In this document: one piece after another, positions 5,527 to 7,657 of the stretch
Position numbering within the stretch: the first letter of the stretch is position 1
Layout: every line of letters begins with the position of its first letter
Assembly (NCBI GenBank): GCA_025464545.1
Contig: JAODMA010000357.1
Location: 1 to 7,657, forward strand
Origin: Arthrobacter sp.
GTDB lineage: Bacteria > Actinomycetota > Actinomycetes > Actinomycetales > Micrococcaceae
Direction of reading: 5' to 3'
Length of the DNA stretch: 7,657 nucleotides
Program-made: the position numbers and the translations under genes
Notes under the pieces: generated by a model
What the model saw: the letters and a program-made list of their open reading frames with translations, nothing else
Databases searched by the model: none
Told to the model about the DNA's origin: nothing

Positions 5527-6114
5527 TTACGGCCTCCGGGAATCAGGCCGGGCATCGTGCCGCAGCGTGAGTCCCGCCAGCATCCACAGCACTCCGCTGA
5601 TGATGGCGCCGCCGCCGCCGACACCGAGGAGCGCATGGGGTCCGAGGCCAATGAAGAAGGGCAACGCGGCCGCCGTGCCCAGCCCGATCACGCCGGAAGC
5701 GATCCAGTCCCGTGCCAGCGCGCTGCGGCGGCGGTTGCTGATCCCGAGGTACAGTTCCGCGGCAGCGGCCAGGCCCAGCCCGAGAGCCCCAAGGACGCCG
5801 AAGACGAGGCTGCTGGAGAGCAGCCCGACGGCAGCACCGGTTCCGGCCAGCAGTGACCCTGCGGCGGAGAGGACTTTGCCGGATCGTGTGCCGCTGGGGA
5901 AACCCGTCCTGTTCACGCTCCAGACCAGCACCACTCCGGTGGCCAGCAGGTAGAGACCGCCAGCCCATCCCATCCCGGCCTCGGAGGGAGTGGCCCAGAA
6001 CACGGTCAGCGCACCGAAGCCCAGTGCGACGGCGGCCCGGAGCAGCACCGGCTTCCAGAGGTCAGCGGCGGCGGGCAGGGCGGTGGACGCGTCAGGGTTT
6101 GCGGGGAGAGTCAC
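5527..6114 (-). CDS. Six-helix membrane protein, possibly HdeD/DUF308-like
   Basis: This 195-residue protein has about six hydrophobic segments (roughly 23-42, 49-67, 79-97, 101-121, 136-155 and 160-183) joined by very short loops, with a basic turn NRRRSALARD at 127-136. The length, three-pair helix layout and first helix (LLRAAVALGFGALTVFW) resemble HdeD/DUF308 proteins, small membrane proteins linked in enteric bacteria to acid resistance; the similarity is judged by eye and is not certain. No catalytic or metal-binding residues are apparent. The start is GTG with no clear Shine-Dalgarno, but TAAACT ends 6 nt upstream, suggesting a leaderless transcript. It follows the MATE exporter gene by 49 nt on the same strand. 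The function remains unknown. Confidence 0.78.
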   Translation of the reverse strand: MTLPANPDASTALPAAADLWKPVLLRAAVALGFGALTVFWATPSEAGMGWAGGLYLLATGVVLVWSVNRTGFPSGTRSGKVLSAAGSLLAGTGAAVGLLSSSLVFGVLGALGLGLAAAAELYLGISNRRRSALARDWIASGVIGLGTAAALPFFIGLGPHALLGVGGGGAIISGVLWMLAGLTLRHDARPDSRRP

Positions 6115-6120
6115 CAGTCC

Positions 6121-6126
6121 AGTTTA
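6121..6126 (-). promoter_or_regulatory. Candidate leaderless promoter (-10) for the six-helix protein gene
   Basis: On the minus strand TAAACT is followed by 6 nt and then the GTG start codon, so transcription would begin at or next to the GTG. No purine-rich SD lies in the 6 nt. No convincing -35 was found. Leaderless mRNAs with this geometry are common in actinobacteria. Confidence 0.42.
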
Positions 6127-6143
6127 GTGCGAAGCGGCTGTGC

Positions 6144-6162
6144 CGGGTCTCCGGTGCACCCG
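6144..6162 (-). terminator. Weak hairpin just after the MATE gene
   Basis: CGGGT (6144-6148) and ACCCG (6158-6162) can pair with a 9-nt loop, starting 1 nt past the MATE stop codon. It is short and has no T-run, so at best it is a weak terminator or 3' stabiliser. Its position before a candidate promoter is its only support. Confidence 0.2.
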
Positions 6163-6163
6163 T

Positions 6164-7519
6164 TCAGGGCGCGCCGAGCACCATCCACCGGTCGGTCCGC
6201 GCGCGCAGTCCCAGCGTGAGGGCCCGCGCCAGCATGTAGCCCAGCGAGAAGGCCGCCCACAACCAGAGCAGCCCCGCACCGCCGCCGGCCCCGGAGGTCC
6301 GGACCGCCAGCAACAGCGGCAGGTAGAGGGCCAGGTTAACGACCCCGGCGACCGCCAGGTATTTCGCGTCCCCAGCCCCGATGAGTACCCCGTCCAGGAC
6401 GAATACGTACCCGGCGACGGGCTGGCCGGCCGCGAGCACCCACAGGGCGAGCGCAAGCGCGGAGCGGACCTCTGCATCGGAGGTGAACAGGAGGCCGGCC
6501 CAGGGTGCGGCGGCTGCCAGCAGGACCCCGGTGAGCACTCCAAAGCCAAGGCCCCACCGGACCATGGTGCCCGTGAGCTCCCGGACCGCCGCCGCGTTGC
6601 CCGCACCGAGCTCCTTGCCGATCAGGGCCTGCGCCGCGATGGCAAGAGCGTCCAGCGCAAAGGCCAGAAAGGTGAAGACGGTCATAGCGAGCTGGTGGGC
6701 GGCGAGATTGACGGGGCCCTGGGCGGTGACCACCACCACCGTGGCCAGGATCGCGATCCGCAGGCTCAGGGTGCGCAACATCAGCCAGGAGCCCACCTTG
6801 GTCATTGACCGGATGCCGCGCCAGTCCGGCAGCAGGGAGACTCCGTGACTGCTGGCGTTGCGCCGCACCATCACGACATAGACCAGGGCCATGGCCCATT
6901 GCGCGATGCTGGTGCCGATCGCCGAGCCGGTGACCGACCAGTGCAGCCCGTAGACCAGGAAGAGGTTCAAGACAATGTTCAAGGTGAACCCGGCGGCGGC
7001 GACCACGAGCGGTGTCCGGGTGTCCTGCAGGCCCCGCAGCACACCCGTACCCGCGAAGATCAGCAGCATCGCGACGAGTCCGGGCATCGACCAGCGCAGG
7101 TAGTCCACAGCGAACATCCGCACCTCACCCCGGGCTCCCATCAGCTCCAGGAGTGGGTCGGCGACGACGAAACCCGCAGCGGCAAGAATGATTCCGAGCA
7201 GCAAGGCCAGCCAGACGCCGTCGCGCCCGGCCGCGAGGGCCTTGGGCAGCTGCCCATTGCCCACCGCCCGGGCCACCGCCGGCGTGGTGGAGTAGGCCAG
7301 GAAGACCATCAAACCGACTGCCGTATGCAGCACCGCGGAGGCCAGTCCGACGCCCGCCAACTGCGCCACGCCGAGGTGGCCGACGATCGCCGAATCGGCA
7401 AGCAGGAACAGCGGTTCGGCGATCAGGGCGCCGAAGGCCGGGACGGCAAGCCGGAGGATCTCACGGCGCGGGCTGCCCGGGGACGGCCGGGTGGCTGAGG
7501 GCTGGGACGAGGCGGACAC
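6164..7519 (-). CDS. MATE-family efflux transporter (DinF-like)
   Basis: This 451-residue protein has the length and roughly twelve hydrophobic segments of MATE exporters, antiporters that expel drugs or toxic metabolites using a proton or sodium gradient. Family features visible: the first helix EPLFLLADSAIVGHLG (35-50) with a membrane Asp at 41, the position used for ion coupling in DinF-type members; the loop LRGLQDTRTP (161-170); AAHQLA (273-278) opening the second half; and AIAAQALIGKELGAGN (293-308). The late segment LDGVLIGAGDAKYL (375-388) also fits the DinF branch. The GTG start gives a 20-residue polar lead before the first helix, which is normal. There is no good SD, but TAGGGT lies 6 nt upstream. 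It is the first gene of a three-gene minus-strand run of membrane proteins. The substrate is not predictable. Confidence 0.93.
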   Translation of the reverse strand: MSASSQPSATRPSPGSPRREILRLAVPAFGALIAEPLFLLADSAIVGHLGVAQLAGVGLASAVLHTAVGLMVFLAYSTTPAVARAVGNGQLPKALAAGRDGVWLALLLGIILAAAGFVVADPLLELMGARGEVRMFAVDYLRWSMPGLVAMLLIFAGTGVLRGLQDTRTPLVVAAAGFTLNIVLNLFLVYGLHWSVTGSAIGTSIAQWAMALVYVVMVRRNASSHGVSLLPDWRGIRSMTKVGSWLMLRTLSLRIAILATVVVVTAQGPVNLAAHQLAMTVFTFLAFALDALAIAAQALIGKELGAGNAAAVRELTGTMVRWGLGFGVLTGVLLAAAAPWAGLLFTSDAEVRSALALALWVLAAGQPVAGYVFVLDGVLIGAGDAKYLAVAGVVNLALYLPLLLAVRTSGAGGGAGLLWLWAAFSLGYMLARALTLGLRARTDRWMVLGAP

Positions 7520-7525
7520 GGAACA

Positions 7526-7531
7526 ACCCTA
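7526..7531 (-). promoter_or_regulatory. Candidate leaderless promoter (-10) for the MATE gene
   Basis: On the minus strand TAGGGT is followed by exactly 6 nt (TGTTCC) and then the GTG start, the same geometry as the downstream six-helix gene. The upstream sequence is very GC-rich with no TTGACA-like -35. The AGGG within the hexamer could instead act as a distant, weak SD. Confidence 0.35.
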
Positions 7532-7582
7532 ACCGCGCGGCCGGCGGCTCGGCGCCCTGTTCCTGGTCCCTGGAAAGCTTGC

Positions 7583-7605
7583 GGCGGTCACCATTGGTGG
7601 CCGCC
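7583..7605. other. Strong GC-rich hairpin upstream of the MATE gene
   Basis: GGCGGTCACC (7583-7592) and GGTGGCCGCC (7596-7605) form a 10-bp stem with one G-U-type pair and a 3-nt ATT loop. No T-run follows on either strand. It lies about 64 bp upstream of the MATE start, in a 138-bp stretch (7520-7657) with no coding region that I can support. It may be a terminator-like structure from a neighbouring transcript, or a leader element. Confidence 0.45.
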
Positions 7606-7643
7606 CGGCGTCGCCTCCGGACGGCGCGACTGGGCGTCGCTGC

Positions 7644-7652
7644 TGGTATCTT
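7644..7652 (+). promoter_or_regulatory. Possible extended -10 for a gene beyond the window
   Basis: TGGTATCTT fits an extended -10 (TGn before TAnnnT) pointing right, out of the window. No -35 match was seen at 17 nt upstream. It would make the neighbouring gene divergent from the MATE gene, but the window ends 5 nt later. Confidence 0.22.
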
Positions 7653-7657
7653 GTGGC

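Noticed and set aside
6845..7498. 217-codon plus-strand frame antisense to the MATE gene
   Set aside because: Its composition (very rich in Gln, Gly, Asp, Arg and His) is typical of a shadow frame, and the opposite strand encodes a clear MATE protein.

Overview
The base composition is high-GC, with GTG/TTG starts, strong AGGAGG-type ribosome sites and candidate leaderless promoters. Together with the protein types (CsoR with a C-H-C copper site, a CGNR zinc-finger protein, a DUF2277 protein), this points to an actinobacterium, most likely near Arthrobacter in the Micrococcaceae. The genus is an inference from gene content and style, not from a marker gene. No rRNA, tRNA, CRISPR array, insertion sequence or integrase was seen.

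Layout. (1) Positions 35-3018, plus strand: a compact copper-homeostasis operon made of the sensor-repressor csoR, the chaperone copZ and the Cu(I)-exporting P1B-ATPase copA. (2) Positions 3055-4416, minus strand: a DMT/EamA-type 10-helix transporter followed 9 nt later, in the same reading frame, by a small DUF2277 protein. Their transcription converges on copA. (3) Positions 4489-5031, plus strand: a CGNR zinc-finger protein, divergent from the transporter across a 72-bp intergenic region that carries a perfect 9-bp inverted repeat. (4) Positions 5069-7519, minus strand: three membrane-protein genes, read in the order MATE-family exporter, six-helix HdeD/DUF308-like protein, and a small two-helix protein with a TTG start. 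(5) Positions 7520-7657: a leader region with a strong hairpin and, at the very edge, a possible rightward promoter.

How the genes work together. In the copper operon, Cu(I) binding should release CsoR from an operator that probably lies upstream of the window. CopZ then hands Cu(I) to CopA, which pumps it out. The CGNR protein / EamA transporter / DUF2277 trio looks like a regulator-exporter pair with a coupled accessory gene; its substrate cannot be read from the sequence. The MATE and HdeD-like genes each have a GTG start with no clear Shine-Dalgarno and a TAnnnT hexamer exactly 6 nt upstream, which suggests leaderless transcription from separate promoters. The small two-helix protein has its own SD, a candidate -10 and a perfect dyad near -35.

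Overall this is mostly ordinary chromosomal or mildly accessory actinobacterial DNA. I did not find a convincing undescribed system. The most testable points are the divergent CGNR/EamA control region and the in-frame EamA-stop-DUF2277 junction.
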